This document shows, in pieces, positions 19,307 to 26,691 of a stretch of DNA of 39,377 nt. The notes under the pieces were generated by a model. That model was not told the DNA's origin and ran no database searches. It was given only the letters and a program-made list of their open reading frames with translations. Position 1 is the first letter of the stretch. Each line of letters starts with the position of its first letter. The position numbers were made by a program, and so were the translations under genes. This stretch comes from an uncultured Lachnospiraceae bacterium (lineage in GTDB: Bacteria; Bacillota; Clostridia; Lachnospirales; Lachnospiraceae): contig CAMWTP010000050.1 of the NCBI GenBank assembly GCA_947177165.1, positions 1 to 39,377 on the forward strand. Direction: 5' to 3'.

Positions 19307-19337
19307 TTGAAATCCCCATAGGTTTATGGTACCATAA
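19307..19337 (+). promoter_or_regulatory. Promoter with palindromic operator-like site, AKR-like gene
   Basis: TTGAAA (19307-19312), 17-base spacer, TACCAT (19330-19335). A perfect 14-base palindrome TTATGGTACCATAA (19324-19337) covers the -10 element, a position where a bound dimeric repressor would block initiation. AGGAGG (19357-19362) then precedes the ATG at 19372. Confidence 0.5.
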
Positions 19338-19371
19338 TAATATCTGAAAACCAAAAGGAGGCTTATTATCT

Positions 19372-20511
19372 ATGAAATATCGTGCACTTGGAAACACAGG
19401 ATTAAATGTCAGTGAGATCGGTCTTGGCGCCGAGTGGCTGGAGCGCCACAATGCCGCGGAAGTAAAAAAAGTGATTGACCACTGCGCACAGGCCGGAATC
19501 AACATCCTGGACTGCTGGATGTCAGAGCCCAATGTGCGCTCCAACATCGGCGCAGCGCTGGAGGGACAGCGGGAGCGCTGGATTATCCAGGGACATATCG
19601 GCTCCACATGGCAGAATGGCCAGTATGTGCGCACGCGGAATCTTGAAAAAGTACAGGAGGCCTTTCAGGATTTGCTGGACCGTCTGCGCACAGACTACAT
19701 AGATCTTGGAATGATTCATTTTGTAGATGAGACTGCAGAATTTCACAAAATTATGGACGGTGAATTTATCACCTACGTCAGAGAATTAAAGCAGCAGGGT
19801 ATCATCCGCCATATTGGAATGAGCACCCACAATCCGGATGTCGCTAAACTTGCAGCACAGAGCGGCATTGTGGAAATGATTCTCTTCTCAGTTAATCCCG
19901 CCTTTGATATGCTGCCAGCCAGCGAGGACTTAAACGAGTACTTCAAGGATGAATACGCCGAAAACATTGGCGGCATCGCGCCGGAGCGCGCAGAATTATA
20001 TCAGATTTGCGAGCAGAACGGTGTGGGAATCACCGTCATGAAAGGCTACGCCGGCGGACGACTGTTCTCCCCGGAAACCTCACCCTTTGGCGTGGCACTG
20101 ACACCAGTCCAGTGTCTGCACTACGCCCTGACCAGGCCTGCTGTCGCCAGTGTCATGGTTGGATATGACACGACAGAGCACGTAGATGCAGCTGTCGCTT
20201 ACGAGACAGCCTCCGAGGAGGAAAAAGACTACGCCAGTGTCCTTGCAAGCGCACCGCGCCATGCCTATGTAGGGCAATGCACTTACTGCGGACATTGTGC
20301 ACCATGCCCGTCCGGTATCGATATCGCCATGGTCAACAAGCTGTATGATCTGGCAAAAATGCAGGACACCGTTCCCCCGACTGTCCGCGCACACTACGAA
20401 AATCTCTCCGCGCACGCCGCGGACTGCATAAAATGCGGCGGGTGCGAATCGCGCTGTCCGTTTGGCGTGCATGTGATAGAACGCATGGAGGCTGCAGCAA
20501 AGCTGTTCTAG
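19372..20511 (+). CDS. Aldo/keto reductase-like protein with C-terminal 2x[4Fe-4S] domain
   Basis: 379 residues. A TIM-barrel aldo/keto reductase domain (about 1-285) is followed by a ferredoxin-like tail with two Cys clusters: C303-x2-C306-x2-C309-x3-C313 followed by Pro, and C352-x2-C355-x2-C358-x3-C362 followed by Pro. This suggests electron transfer rather than simple NADPH chemistry. The classical AKR tetrad is only partly present: Asp47 (ILDCW) and His116 (MIHF) are seen, but the usual DTAxxY Tyr is replaced by DCWMSEP and the usual TK Lys by IIQGHIGS. The start has AGGAGG ten bases upstream. It is monocistronic and divergent from the PaaK-like gene. The reaction is unassigned. Confidence 0.88.
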   Translation: MKYRALGNTGLNVSEIGLGAEWLERHNAAEVKKVIDHCAQAGINILDCWMSEPNVRSNIGAALEGQRERWIIQGHIGSTWQNGQYVRTRNLEKVQEAFQDLLDRLRTDYIDLGMIHFVDETAEFHKIMDGEFITYVRELKQQGIIRHIGMSTHNPDVAKLAAQSGIVEMILFSVNPAFDMLPASEDLNEYFKDEYAENIGGIAPERAELYQICEQNGVGITVMKGYAGGRLFSPETSPFGVALTPVQCLHYALTRPAVASVMVGYDTTEHVDAAVAYETASEEEKDYASVLASAPRHAYVGQCTYCGHCAPCPSGIDIAMVNKLYDLAKMQDTVPPTVRAHYENLSAHAADCIKCGGCESRCPFGVHVIERMEAAAKLF

Positions 20512-20528
20512 CGTAAGACGCGCAGAAT

Positions 20529-20607
20529 ATTTCCGAGAGTGCTGCTTCACAAACGCAGGCGCAGCGGCGGCTGTGCTGAGGCTTGGGAGACAGTGCTCTC
20601 AGGAAAT
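20529..20607. repeat. Long imperfect inverted repeat with inner hairpin
   Basis: ATTTCCGAGAGTGCTG (20529-20544) pairs with CAGTGCTCTCAGGAAAT (20591-20607) with one bulge and two G-U pairs. An inner G+C-rich hairpin is at 20556-20578 (CAG-G-CGCAGC with GCTGTGCTG). No T-run follows on either strand, so it is not a standard terminator although it lies between convergent genes. It could be a structured RNA end or an intergenic repeat. Confidence 0.5.
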
Positions 20608-20662
20608 CATCCTCCTGTGCATGGAATAATCAGCAGCCCACTTTCCATACAGATCAATTCCT

Positions 20663-22624
20663 TTATCCTTCCACACCATAAAATTGTATTTTCCAGTCAC
20701 CCTGCTCTCTGACAAGCATAAATGTCAGATACAGAAACATATCCTCATAGTCGCTGTCCCTGAATTCCAGGGAAACACTGCATTTTCCATTTTCAACCTT
20801 TTTCTCATCGGCATCTGACAATCCCTTCACAGTTAAATCACTTATCGCTCCTGTCCCTTCATATACATCAACCTCCCCTTCATATGTACTTGCCAGAAAC
20901 TTCTGAATGCCATCAACATCGCCATCAAAATATGATTCCGCAAACGCCTCCAACACAGTTCTGATTTTCTGACAATCTTCAGCTCCCAGGTATCCGTCAG
21001 TTTCTTCGGTATTATTCGCCTTTTCATTATCTGATCCATCCGATATCGCAAACGTATTCACAATCACAGGAAATTCTCTCCCCCATCCGTCCTCATAATC
21101 AACCGGATAGGAGCAGAAGATTCCCCATACGTTATTTTCAAACACTTTCTGTTCGGCGTGATATATCAAATCTCCATCCTGTTTCCACCACTTATAGGAG
21201 TCCTCCTCCACATAACCATCATCTTCAAGTTTCTGATTAACAGAATCCACTGATTCGCCCTCAAAATGCGTTATCCAAAGTGCAATCTGTTCATTGACAT
21301 CGGTTGTCCACAGATCAGGAGCAGATAGATGCCACTGCTCATCATCAGGCAGATAGAGGGAATATCCATTGCCAACCGCAAGCGTAGCCTGTTTTTGCTC
21401 CTGCTCTCCCTCTTTCGAAAAGGTGAGTGTGATTGTATCTTCCACTGCACTGTCATGAGCAAAGGAATTGTCGACAGGTATCGGTTCCGTCTGCGCTGCT
21501 TCCTGCCCAGACTCTTCGGGCACATTTCCTGTATCTTCATTTGCTGTGTCCTCGTTTCCAATATTCTCTTTATCCGTATCCTCTCTTGTAACAGAACATC
21601 CTACCAGCGTTCCCAGACTGATTGTCAGAACAACGGCACACAGCAGTATGAAAATCCCATTTTTCTTTCTGTTTTTTATCAGTATATTTTTAAAACGCTT
21701 TTTCATAATCTTTGTTCCTCCATAAAACTGCGTTGATAAAACGGTTTTCCTGACACATCGCTTATGAAGCATGGACAACAATGTCTCTGTATATGCTTTC
21801 CTCGACGCATAACTTGTGCCTTGTGTAACTCTTTCATCACAGGACAGTTCCATATCAATAACAGCTTCCTTCTGCATAATCCAGATGAATGGATTGAACC
21901 AGTGGACTGCGTTTGCTGTTACGAAAAGCAGCTTAAGATACACATCGCCCCGTTTTAAATGAACCAACTCATGTTTTAATATAAAAAACAACTCCTCGGA
22001 ACTATACTGCTCTTTTGGCAAAACTAAAACAGGTTTTATAAAACCGATTATCATAGGGCTTTCAGCTTCGCAATATTCCATCACGCATACTGTACGTCTG
22101 ATATGTAATTCGCATCTGAGTTGGAACATCTGACTTAAAATACACGCTTCTTTTATCATTCTCCCCTTTTTCATCACCTGCCGTCTATAATGAGCGTAAC
22201 TGATAAGATGTACAGCTATAAAAATCAGGCTGCCAATTATCCAAACAAAAGCCACTATATCAAGTATGGTTGTACCTGCGTGATTTTTTTCAGACGAAGC
22301 CTTGATTGGAGTAGTCATCTGCGCCGGTATCTCGACAACAATCCGTCGATATGGCGCCGGTACGTCAGATGCATTGTTTGGATCGTTTTCTTCCGATTCA
22401 GATATCGTTTGAACTTTCAGTTGTGACACCCTATCCATAACATACTGCCCATTCGCCCCGCTAAAAGGAACAAGCAGCCTCAGCGAAAGAAAAATCCAAA
22501 TCAGATATTTCCACTTTGCGGCATACCTTTTGTTTAAAAATGGTGACAGCAGAATCAATCCAATGACGATCAACCCCATAGATACAGAAATTCCCAAAAC
22601 GGATAAAAATATGTTTCCCATCAT
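20663..22624 (-). CDS. BlaR1-like M56 metallopeptidase with non-canonical sensor domain
   Basis: 653-residue membrane protein. An N-terminal multi-helix region contains the M56 zinc site HELVH (H218, E219, H222) and a downstream ELSCDE. The last helix is near 325-345 (ending LVGC), followed by an acidic linker and about 260 extracytoplasmic residues. That sensor region is not a penicillin-binding transpeptidase domain: no SxxK/KTG set is visible. Its end (about 540-653, DCQKIRTVLEAFAESYFDGD onwards) looks NTF2/SnoaL-like. By family logic, ligand sensing would trigger cleavage of the adjacent BlaI repressor. The ATG overlaps the blaI stop as ATGA. The ligand is unlikely to be a beta-lactam bound in the BlaR manner. 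Confidence 0.85.
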   Translation of the reverse strand: MMGNIFLSVLGISVSMGLIVIGLILLSPFLNKRYAAKWKYLIWIFLSLRLLVPFSGANGQYVMDRVSQLKVQTISESEENDPNNASDVPAPYRRIVVEIPAQMTTPIKASSEKNHAGTTILDIVAFVWIIGSLIFIAVHLISYAHYRRQVMKKGRMIKEACILSQMFQLRCELHIRRTVCVMEYCEAESPMIIGFIKPVLVLPKEQYSSEELFFILKHELVHLKRGDVYLKLLFVTANAVHWFNPFIWIMQKEAVIDMELSCDERVTQGTSYASRKAYTETLLSMLHKRCVRKTVLSTQFYGGTKIMKKRFKNILIKNRKKNGIFILLCAVVLTISLGTLVGCSVTREDTDKENIGNEDTANEDTGNVPEESGQEAAQTEPIPVDNSFAHDSAVEDTITLTFSKEGEQEQKQATLAVGNGYSLYLPDDEQWHLSAPDLWTTDVNEQIALWITHFEGESVDSVNQKLEDDGYVEEDSYKWWKQDGDLIYHAEQKVFENNVWGIFCSYPVDYEDGWGREFPVIVNTFAISDGSDNEKANNTEETDGYLGAEDCQKIRTVLEAFAESYFDGDVDGIQKFLASTYEGEVDVYEGTGAISDLTVKGLSDADEKKVENGKCSVSLEFRDSDYEDMFLYLTFMLVREQGDWKIQFYGVEG

Positions 22625-23004
22625 TCATCCTCCAATTGATCCAAAAAATTTCTAAGTTCTTCAATATCAGAGTTTGTGATTTCTTTACTATTATATAGTG
22701 CAGTTATCATATTCTGTATCGAATTATTGTACAGCCTTTCGAGAAAATGTTTACTCGCTCCTGTCTTGTATTCATTTTCCAAAATAATCGAAGTATACAG
22801 ATTTCTTCCTGTTGAACGGTCACAACTGATAAACCCTTTATCCGACAGCCTTGCCAATGACGTCATCAGTGTGGAGAGCTGCCAGCTCCTTCGCTCCTGT
22901 AACTCTTTTAAAATGTAATTTGAAGTTACAGGCTTTCCACTGTCCCAAATCACCTGCATGATTTCCAGTTCCGCCTCACCTAATTTTTTTTGCGCATTTC
23001 CCAT
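22621..23004 (-). CDS. BlaI/MecI-family transcriptional repressor
   Basis: About 127 residues. The winged-helix domain starts LGEAELEIMQVIWDSGKPVT and continues LSTLMTSLARLSDKGFI with the wing RSTGRNLYT; the helical dimerisation tail holds the region cleaved in the BlaI family. ATG 23004 is chosen because AAAGGAGG lies nine bases upstream. It overlaps the M56 gene by four bases. The promoter directly upstream contains a large palindrome, so autorepression is expected. No beta-lactamase gene is adjacent, so the regulon beyond this operon is unknown. Confidence 0.92.
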   Translation of the reverse strand: MGNAQKKLGEAELEIMQVIWDSGKPVTSNYILKELQERRSWQLSTLMTSLARLSDKGFISCDRSTGRNLYTSIILENEYKTGASKHFLERLYNNSIQNMITALYNSKEITNSDIEELRNFLDQLEDE

Positions 23005-23022
23005 TGATTGATACCTCCTTTT

Positions 23023-23068
23023 ATACGATTGTATAATCAATTATACAATCGTATAGCGGAACTGTCAA
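23023..23068 (-). promoter_or_regulatory. Consensus promoter with double BlaI-type operator
   Basis: TTGACA (complement of 23063-23068), exactly 17 bases, TATAAT (complement of 23040-23045). A 32-base palindrome covers the -10 region: ATACGATTGTATAAT (23023-23037), CA, ATTATACAATCGTAT (23040-23054). Each arm contains its own dyad (ATAC-4 bases-GTAT), giving two dimer sites in mirror arrangement, one downstream of the -10 and one between -10 and -35. Confidence 0.88.
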
Positions 23069-23116
23069 GAAAAACCCTATCTTATTACGTTCTATGAAGC
23101 TGTTTCGGTCGAATAG

Positions 23117-23501
23117 ACATACCCCTTCATACCCAACAGGGAAATCCTTCAAATCTACCGTGACAAGATACAGTCATGGTACAACATCAATGTGCGCAGA
23201 GATACACAGAAATGGCAGGCATTCTGCGATGCCGTGAAAACAGGCAGCGCTGACAAAATCCAGGAATTATTTAACGCCTACCTGAGCCACACCATCAGCA
23301 TCCGCGACACCTTTGTAAAAAAGGAAATGAAGGAGAACTTTTATCACGGAATGCTCCTTGGCATCTTGCAGTGTGACGGCAGCTGGGTCATCAAATCCAA
23401 TCAGGAGTCAGGGCTTGGTGCAGCAGGAAGGCATGGAAACCATATACACCTACGCTGTAGCCTGCTATAAAAAAAGCTGCAGGGTTGTCTGCGGAACCTG
23501 A
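23117..23501 (+). pseudogene. Remnant A of AAA-ATPase/PD-(D/E)XK (DUF1703-type) gene
   Basis: Only the C-terminal part remains. The frame from 23117 reads FIPNREILQIYRDKIQSWYN, then continues through the valine codon at 23192 to SWVIKSNQESGLG, the region before the nuclease domain. A TAG at 23114 closes the frame upstream and the ATPase half is absent. After GLG the homology resumes in another frame with QQEGMETIYTYAVACYKKSC and ends at a stop near 23501, so a stretch of about 50 codons is deleted with a frameshift. Family assignment is from recognition of the characteristic tail. It is not expected to be functional. Confidence 0.7.
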
Positions 23502-23558
23502 ATGATATCGATATAAAACGTCAAAGTTCTTTCTAAATGTTCTACTTTCCAATATGAA

Positions 23559-23598
23559 GAAAACGATTGCTTTAACCAATGTTATAGCAATCGTTTTC
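23559..23598 (-). terminator. Inverted repeat, probable terminator
   Basis: GAAAACGATTGCT (23559-23571) and AGCAATCGTTTTC (23586-23598) form a perfect 13-base stem with a 14-base loop. On the minus strand it lies about 90 bases beyond the pseudogene ending at 23687. The T-run is part of the stem. 23502-23686 holds no gene. Confidence 0.6.
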
Positions 23599-23686
23599 TA
23601 TCAATTTTCAATATTAGCAGCCTGGTTTAAGAAAAAAGAAGTCCCATTTATACTAGCCAATCATTTCAATTATTTCAATTCGCCAG

Positions 23687-24608
23687 TCAAACAGGAATAT
23701 TCCTCGCACCCAACTCTCTTTCCACAAGCTGTTTTGCCTGCTCATATGTAACAGGTGATTCTTTTGCTGTATATTCAATCTTTTCTAAATCTGACCATTT
23801 TACATTCGCTGCAATAACTCCTTCTGAACCAATTACAACGTCATACCCTTCTCCTGAAATACAAATCCCATCAAACCTATTGGGATAATTTGCAACATAT
23901 GCTATTTTCTGCTCTGCCCCTTCTGTGTCATCATCATAAATTTCACTCATCACAATTGGAGTAATCTCTACCTCATAATTTTCCACTGTCGAACTACTAA
24001 GCCCTTTCACATTAGTGTCTAACCATTTTAATCCACTTCTTTTAACCTCTTCACTTGTCATATACACAGGAGTATCACCTATTTCTCCCATAACTGCAGA
24101 AATTTTTGCATCATCGACATCAGCAATAACATTTCCGGATAAGAATGATATATCTTTCAAACTTCCTTTTAACATATAATTAGGTACTTCCATATCTGCC
24201 ATATCTGCTGATGTTAACTCTGTGGCTCCGTTTGGCTTTGCTGCACTAAATCGCAAGATAGTCGTACTTCCTGATGGTAGCCACTTATGACACGTACTGC
24301 ATTATTGCCTCTCATCGCCTTTGCATATATTTGCCTTGGTTTAATTCCTTTAGACCCGTTCAATTGATTGCAAACAGCGAGGAAAACAAATTCCAGGTTG
24401 CCACCTGCCCATTCCAATTTCCTGTCGTTTAAATTAAAATGGTTATTTTATAGCTATAACTACTAATATTATTTTTCACTCCATATGCAAAAACCATTGC
24501 ATCATTTCCCTTTGAAACGCTATATGGATTCAATTTTAATGCTTGAATATTGTGATTGCCTGCTGCAAATATTGTACTGCTTACAGTCAAAGCCAAGCCT
24601 AAACCCAT
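23687..24608 (-). pseudogene. Frameshifted secreted protein (DUF6345-like)
   Basis: Three pieces in different frames read as one protein. From ATG 24608 there is a signal-peptide-like stretch (MGLGLALTVSSTIFAAG) and about 40 residues to a stop near 24432. Next, in another frame (about 24417-24260), comes LEWAGGNLEFVFLAVCNQL and AKAMRGNNAVRVISGYHQ, resembling DUF6345 proteins. Finally, from about 24256 to 23687, comes LRFSAAKPNGATELT to a C-terminus with EQAKQLVERELGA. A large deletion after the signal peptide plus at least one frameshift make it non-functional. The last 570 bases alone form an open frame that might be called a gene. Its start overlaps the tail of the upstream lipoprotein gene. 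Confidence 0.7.
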
Positions 24609-24618
24609 TGCTAAAATT

Positions 24619-25623
24619 CTACTTGCTCTTTTCGTTCGTTTTTTCCTTCAATTTTTCAATGTACTTCTTCATAACCGCTGCCGCTTCTCCCCCTGATTTT
24701 AAATTGTAGGACACACCATCCAACCGGAACATGGCGCAGCCATCATCTGCATAGTACAGTTTGATCTGATTCACATCAGACATGCTTATTGTCATCACAA
24801 TACCAAAAGAATGCTCATCATAGACGGCATACGCCTCTGTAAGTAATCCCTCCGTAAATTTTTCTGCATCCGTCCCAGTAAAGTACTCTGTCTGCTCCGC
24901 CCCCTGCCCAGTCTGGACAGACACCGCTATTCGTTCTGGTTTTTGAATATCCTCGACAGTGATACGTTCTCCCCAGAAATTAATCACATCATGGTATAAC
25001 TCCTCTGATCTCACAAAACAATTAATATACCGTCTATTATCAGAAGGCTGTCCAAGATTATAGGAATCGACATTCATCAGTTTATCAGCCGATATGGTAA
25101 GTTTTAGCTGGACATAATACCCCGTACCATCCTGTGCCAATAATCCTATCGCAACATATTCCTCCTCACAGCCGGTTTCCAATATAATCGGATATTGGAG
25201 ATAATCTCCAAGTCCCTCCATCTTTATGATTTCCTGATAATCAATAGAAATCCCGACTATTTCAGAATCATTGATATCTTTGCAGATCATACGGTTCACT
25301 TCGTTGTCACAATTATTTTCCCTGGCAGAGCAAGTATCCTTATAAACATTGAATATATGTCCTTGTGGAATCATAATCTTTTTTGTTTCCATGTCCACAG
25401 ACACAAAACTGTTTGTATCGAATCCGTGATTGTCTTCCGATTTTTCCACTGCTTCATGATTCTTTAAGTTTTTAGTATATTCCTGAATATTCTCTGTTTG
25501 AATTTCTTTCTCATCCATGATACTTAAAGCTGTTTCCAAAGGTTCCTCAGCTCTGTCTGTCAAACACGAAGATAAGATAAGCACTAGCATCATGCCAGCT
25601 AATATTAATTTAATTCGCTTAAT
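24619..25623 (-). CDS. Lipoprotein of unknown function (possible ATT start)
   Basis: About 334 residues beginning with basic residues, a hydrophobic core and lipobox LSSC, so it is predicted to be attached to the outer face of the membrane. An acidic, low-complexity linker precedes a globular region with IVGISIDYQEI and, near the end, QIKLYYADDGCAMFRLDGV. No family is recognised. The start is unclear: GAAAGAGGG is correctly spaced from ATT 25623 (ATT AAG CGA), as if an original ATG had mutated. The only upstream alternatives are TTG codons at 25644 and 25641, which lack a ribosome binding site. It neighbours decayed genes, so it may be poorly expressed. Confidence 0.65.
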   Translation of the reverse strand: MKRIKLILAGMMLVLILSSCLTDRAEEPLETALSIMDEKEIQTENIQEYTKNLKNHEAVEKSEDNHGFDTNSFVSVDMETKKIMIPQGHIFNVYKDTCSARENNCDNEVNRMICKDINDSEIVGISIDYQEIIKMEGLGDYLQYPIILETGCEEEYVAIGLLAQDGTGYYVQLKLTISADKLMNVDSYNLGQPSDNRRYINCFVRSEELYHDVINFWGERITVEDIQKPERIAVSVQTGQGAEQTEYFTGTDAEKFTEGLLTEAYAVYDEHSFGIVMTISMSDVNQIKLYYADDGCAMFRLDGVSYNLKSGGEAAAVMKKYIEKLKEKTNEKSK

Positions 25624-25770
25624 GTTATACCCTCTTTCCAACAAATTTTAATTATAATAATTCTGCTATTTTAGTGTTTTAAAATGTAATGCAATCTTTT
25701 ATTGCAGAACCTGTATCATAATTTTATTGCAAATTATTCCATTTGTGAAGTGACAATAGAGTGACAAAAC

Positions 25771-25855
25771 CTCGCCATATTTATGGAAACCCCTCACAGA
25801 ACCCAGCATGCGGCTTTCCCGCACCGGGCTCTTTGCAAAACTGATTATTCAACAA
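25771..25855 (-). mobile_element. Possible group II intron fragment
   Basis: On the minus strand the stretch reads GAGCCCGGTGCGGGAAAG, then CCGCATGCTGGGTTCTGTG and AGGGG. This is a hairpin (CCCGGTGCGG/CCGCATGCTGGG around a GAAAG loop) followed by TTCTGTGAGGGG, like the segment found before the reverse-transcriptase gene in many bacterial group II introns. No reverse transcriptase or domain V/VI is seen, so at most a scrap remains. Assignment is by resemblance only. Confidence 0.3.
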
Positions 25856-25878
25856 CTATCCTACATACACACTCACAT

Positions 25879-26040
25879 GCGGAAAACAGTACTTTTGATG
25901 CCCCCTGTGAGGAGGCTCTGACACAGATTGCTGCCCAAAAATACACAGACTACCTGCAGCAGGAAGGCATGGAAACCATATACACTTACGCTGTAGCCTG
26001 CTATAAAAAGAGCTGCAAGGTCGTTTGCGGCACACCATGC
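25879..26040 (+). pseudogene. Remnant B of AAA-ATPase/PD-(D/E)XK (DUF1703-type) gene
   Basis: Reads AENSTFDAPCEEALTQIAAQ, then YTDYLQQEGMETIYTYAVAC and YKKSCKVVCGT, the last part of the PD-(D/E)XK domain. The final 78 bases (from 25956) are about 92 percent identical to 23420-23497 in remnant A. Both remnants keep the gene terminus, so they are two copies rather than one gene split by an insertion. Everything upstream is missing. Confidence 0.7.
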
Positions 26041-26116
26041 GCTTCTTTGAACTTATTTCGGATACTGACATATTTCTCTGAAAGAACTATACGAGAAAGA
26101 TAAACATTGCTTCAAT

Positions 26117-26464
26117 TTATATTAATAAACGTTCAAGATCACTGTTCTCTATTATTTCCAACAACTCTGCTACCGCTCTCTGCTGTATTCTCTCATATGT
26201 TCGTTTAGAGTATCCATTCTGTCTCCCGTGGCGTTCCTCATATTGCGTGATCACCCGTTCCCATGTTCCCCCTTCTACTAAATGCATCTGAACAATTTCT
26301 CTCTCATTTTCACTTAGAATTTCCAGGCTGTTCTCCATCACATAGAGAACTTTACATATTTGCTCATATTCGCTATCCATCTTTTTCAGGCACTCCAGAA
26401 TATCTCTTCTGGCTTTCAGTTTTTTCATGGATCTAAATAATAATTTTATATCATTTTCTGTCAT
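26117..26464 (-). CDS. Small sigma-70 region 4-like HTH protein
   Basis: 115 residues. The N-terminal two thirds are helical and charged. LSENEREIVQMHLVEGGTW, then ERVITQYEER and GYSKRTYERIQQRAVAEL, resembles sigma-70 region 4 or the RinA/ArpU-like regulators of phages and conjugative elements. ATG 26464 follows AGGGGGGAT. It stands alone between terminator 26619-26660 and remnant B. A cytosolic DNA-binding role is inferred; the target is unknown. It may be a leftover of a mobile element. Confidence 0.6.
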   Translation of the reverse strand: MTENDIKLLFRSMKKLKARRDILECLKKMDSEYEQICKVLYVMENSLEILSENEREIVQMHLVEGGTWERVITQYEERHGRQNGYSKRTYERIQQRAVAELLEIIENSDLERLLI

Positions 26465-26618
26465 TTTCCGAATCCCCCCTAATCTTACTGTATAACATTA
26501 TATATTATCTGGCATCTATCATACATTTCAAGCTATATTTATATCATGCTAGTTTATCAATACATTTAGAGATTTGTGAGTGACTTTGATACCATATATG
26601 TCATCAATGTAGTACTTG

Positions 26619-26660
26619 TATCCAAAATCAAAAGGCTTTTGAGCCTTTCGATTTTGGATA
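26619..26660 (-). terminator. Terminator of second BlaI/BlaR1 operon
   Basis: TATCCAAAATC (26619-26629) pairs with GATTTTGGATA (26650-26660); an inner AAAGGC/GCCTTT stem has a TTTTGA loop and a single A-C mismatch. The tail on the minus strand after the inner stem is T-rich. It lies 32 bases past the M56 stop codon. Confidence 0.75.
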
Positions 26661-26691
26661 TTCAATATTTGAAGCTTCACACATATCTATT

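Noticed and set aside
23117..26040. One AAA-ATPase gene split by a 2.4-kb insertion
   Set aside because: Both remnants contain the same C-terminal end of the protein, so they must derive from two copies.
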